Below are positions 62,124-64,000 of a stretch of 64,000 bases of DNA, in pieces. The stretch is from Hahellaceae bacterium (GTDB lineage Bacteria > Pseudomonadota > Gammaproteobacteria > Pseudomonadales > Oleiphilaceae): assembly GCA_024234505.1 (NCBI GenBank), contig JACKOD010000005.1, positions 186,001 through 250,000 of the forward strand, given 5' to 3'. The notes under the pieces are model-generated. The model did no database searches, was not told the origin of the DNA, and saw only the letters and a program-made list of their open reading frames with translations. The translations under genes and the position numbers were made by a program. Within the stretch, counting starts at the first letter, position 1, and every line of letters starts with the position of its first letter.

Positions 62124-63014
62124 ATGACAAGATTGCTGCATATCGAAGATGTTTATAAATCCTATGGCGACAAGCTTGTTCTGGACAATATCGACCTGAC
62201 CGTGAGTCAAGGCGAGTTTTGTACCGTGGTCGGGCCGAGCGGTTGTGGGAAATCTACCTTGCTCCGGTTGATTTTAGGGCAGGAGGAACCGTCTGAAGGG
62301 CGGATTGAAATCAAGGGTCAACAGGGCGCATTGCCTGATCGAACACGGGGGATTGTTTACCAGCGCTATACCTTGTTTGCACATAAAACCGTGCTGGAAA
62401 ATGTGATGCTGGGCCGAACCTTGACTGAAGGTCAGTGGTGGAATCCCTGGTATCGAAACAAGAGCCATGTAGAAGAAGCCATGGAGTTTTTGCGACGTGT
62501 CCGCCTGGAAGATGCGGCGGGTAAATATCCGCATGAGCTTTCGGGTGGCATGCAGCAACGCGCCGCGATTGCCCAGGCATTGATCATGCGACCGCCGATA
62601 CTTTTAATGGATGAACCCTTCGGGGCGCTGGATCCGGATACCCGCAGTGATTTGCAGCTCTATTTGCTTGAACTGTGGGAGAAGGAAAAACTGACCATCT
62701 TTTTTGTTACCCATGATATGCAGGAAGCCTGCTTTCTGGGCACCCGATTGCTGGTGTTATCGCAATACTATTCCGATGACCGGGGCATGGGAGCAGACGT
62801 AAAACGTGGTGGAAAGATCGTCTCGGATCATGCGTTGCCGAAAATGGCAACCAGTACCGAGGTGATGAATTCAGAAGCATTCAGGGCGCTGATTGAACAA
62901 GTAAAGAAAGAGGGATTTGATCCCGACTTTCGTCAACACGTTAAAGATTTTAATCTCAAGCATCCGGATTCATTCCAGACGCTGCTGCAAAGTGAATACA
63001 ACGCCGGACAATGA
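62124..63014 (+). CDS. ABC transporter ATP-binding protein (nitrate/taurine type)
   Basis: This 296-residue ATPase shows Walker A GPSGCGKST, the signature LSGGMQQRAAIAQALI, Walker B ILLMDEPFGALDP and the switch HD in FFVTHDMQEAC. A C-terminal extension of about 60 residues after the nucleotide-binding domain, longer than in SsuB, is present. It energises the adjacent permease. It ends 50 bases before the solute-binding gene. Confidence 0.95.
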   Translation: MTRLLHIEDVYKSYGDKLVLDNIDLTVSQGEFCTVVGPSGCGKSTLLRLILGQEEPSEGRIEIKGQQGALPDRTRGIVYQRYTLFAHKTVLENVMLGRTLTEGQWWNPWYRNKSHVEEAMEFLRRVRLEDAAGKYPHELSGGMQQRAAIAQALIMRPPILLMDEPFGALDPDTRSDLQLYLLELWEKEKLTIFFVTHDMQEACFLGTRLLVLSQYYSDDRGMGADVKRGGKIVSDHALPKMATSTEVMNSEAFRALIEQVKKEGFDPDFRQHVKDFNLKHPDSFQTLLQSEYNAGQ

Positions 63015-63064
63015 CTACCTGCGCTGACCGGTAGCGCACCATCATCAGGGAAAAGGACAAAATC

Positions 63065-64000
63065 ATGAGCAACAGGTTAACTCAACCCATCGTCGCGATC
63101 TGGCTGATACTGCTGAGCAGTGTGCTAATGGCCAAGCCCCAGTATGTCGATTACAAGCCACTGGCCGATGTGGTCGCGCTTAAGCCCGGTGAGGTAAATG
63201 ATCGTAACCTGAAAGTTCCGGTCATTACCTGGGGGGGCGATATTGCAACGATTCTCGCGAATGGAAACCAGTTACAAAGTACCCCTGACTCCATTTTCGG
63301 ACGCAAAGGATTATCGCTGAAGCTCTATCGTGAAGATGTGTTTGCCCGACAGGTAAAAAGCTATGTGGCGGGCGAAACCCCCTATCTGCGTGGTACGGTG
63401 GGAATGATCAGTGCGGCGGCCGAATTGCTCAATGGTGATCCCCGTACCGCACCGGTCGTGGTTTACCAAATGACCTGGTCGGCCGGCGGAGATGCCTTGG
63501 TGGTGAAGCCAGCGATTCGCAGTGCCAAGGATCTGAAAGGCAAAACCATCGCCTTGCAGGCCTACGGCCCGCATGTGGATTATGCAGCTCGCATTTTGAA
63601 AGATGCCGGTTTGAGCTTTTCTGATGTCACCGTGCGTTGGTTGCCTGATTTAACCGGCAGCAACAACAGCCCCTCCGCGGCCTTTTATGAAGGTGATATC
63701 GACGCCGCCTTTGTCATCATCCCGGATGCACTGGCGTTAACATCGGGCGGCACGGTGGGCACGGGTTCCGAAGATTCGGTAAAAGGCGCGCGCATCTTAC
63801 TCTCCACACGCACCGCCGATAAAGTGATCGCCGACGTGTACGCGGTTCGACAAGACTACTTCAAGAGCCATAGAAACAAGGTCGAATCCTTTGTGTCAGG
63901 ACTGATGGAAGGTGAGGCTGCGCTCAAGGCGTTGGTGAAAAACCAGTCGGGAGAAGCGAAAGCTTATCGTTCCATGCTCGAAGCCAGTGCCAAAATATTG
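63065..64000 (+). CDS. ABC transporter substrate-binding protein (partial, runs off window)
   Basis: The first 312 residues of a periplasmic NMT1/SsuA-type solute-binding protein are visible. A signal peptide (VAIWLILLSSVLMA) precedes LKVPVITWGGDIATILANG, and the binding fold includes KDLKGKTIALQAYGPHVDYAA and EGDIDAAFVIIPDALAL. It follows the ATPase gene in the operon. The frame is open to the window edge. Low similarity to well-known taurine or nitrate proteins leaves the ligand open. Confidence 0.9.
   Translation, partial: MSNRLTQPIVAIWLILLSSVLMAKPQYVDYKPLADVVALKPGEVNDRNLKVPVITWGGDIATILANGNQLQSTPDSIFGRKGLSLKLYREDVFARQVKSYVAGETPYLRGTVGMISAAAELLNGDPRTAPVVVYQMTWSAGGDALVVKPAIRSAKDLKGKTIALQAYGPHVDYAARILKDAGLSFSDVTVRWLPDLTGSNNSPSAAFYEGDIDAAFVIIPDALALTSGGTVGTGSEDSVKGARILLSTRTADKVIADVYAVRQDYFKSHRNKVESFVSGLMEGEAALKALVKNQSGEAKAYRSMLEASAKIL

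Noticed and set aside
1..64000. tRNA, rRNA, riboswitch or replication origin
   Set aside because: No cloverleaf, rRNA core sequence, recognised riboswitch consensus or DnaA-box cluster was seen on either strand by eye.

Overview
The window looks like the chromosome of a marine-type gammaproteobacterium in the broad Pseudomonas/Cellvibrio/Marinobacter neighbourhood. Pointers are a complete alginate biosynthesis operon headed by algD, an arginine succinyltransferase pathway pair (astD-astB), a DesT/DesB-like aerobic desaturase locus, a VPxPA-type C-terminal sorting signal, and moderate GC with good Shine-Dalgarno sites. The genus cannot be fixed from sequence alone. No rRNA, tRNA or CRISPR array was seen.

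Layout. 1-3.0 kb: a partial unknown gene, a small beta-barrel-like envelope protein, a DyP-type peroxidase and a methyltransferase. 3.1-13.1 kb: an Anbu proteasome-like peptidase followed by two parallel sets of transglutaminase, circularly permuted ATP-grasp and alpha-E genes, one set fused and one split, which is a peptide-ligase/protease system of unknown product. 13.2-22 kb: a NUDIX hydrolase, then an accessory island bounded by a 149-151 bp direct repeat. The island holds truncated Rhs genes, a stack of five toxin C-termini with their putative immunity genes, an AbiE-type toxin-antitoxin pair and transposase debris. 22-30 kb: desT-like repressor, ferredoxin reductase and desaturase, a chemoreceptor and a membrane hydrolase-like protein.

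29.06-57.32 kb is one mobile block. Two IS5-family copies in the same orientation (1214 bp each) enclose about 25.8 kb of cargo: astD-astB, DUF1127/LysR, MocR/PPOX, a VPxPA protein, an extra AlgL-like protein, an IS91-family transposase with a LexA-box-like palindrome, and the alginate operon algD-8-44-K-E-I-J-F-X-L-G plus a terminal LRR lipoprotein. The outer IS flanks are both CTTA and the inner flanks are both CTAA. Joining the outer flanks restores, in frame, the 5' end of a PAS-GGDEF diguanylate cyclase gene. The block therefore entered a c-di-GMP synthesis gene, most simply by cointegration or IS-to-IS recombination with a circular donor. The cargo includes Alg44, whose PilZ domain is a c-di-GMP receptor.

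In the alginate operon several parts depart from the Pseudomonas model. AlgG lacks the DPHD motif, both AlgL-like proteins appear to lack two catalytic residues, AlgK has no lipobox while AlgL has one, and an LRR lipoprotein follows algG where algA would end the operon. 57.3-64 kb: the rest of the cyclase gene, a GMC oxidoreductase, a DUF4236 protein, a Coq4-like protein and a nitrate/taurine-type ABC transporter that runs off the window.
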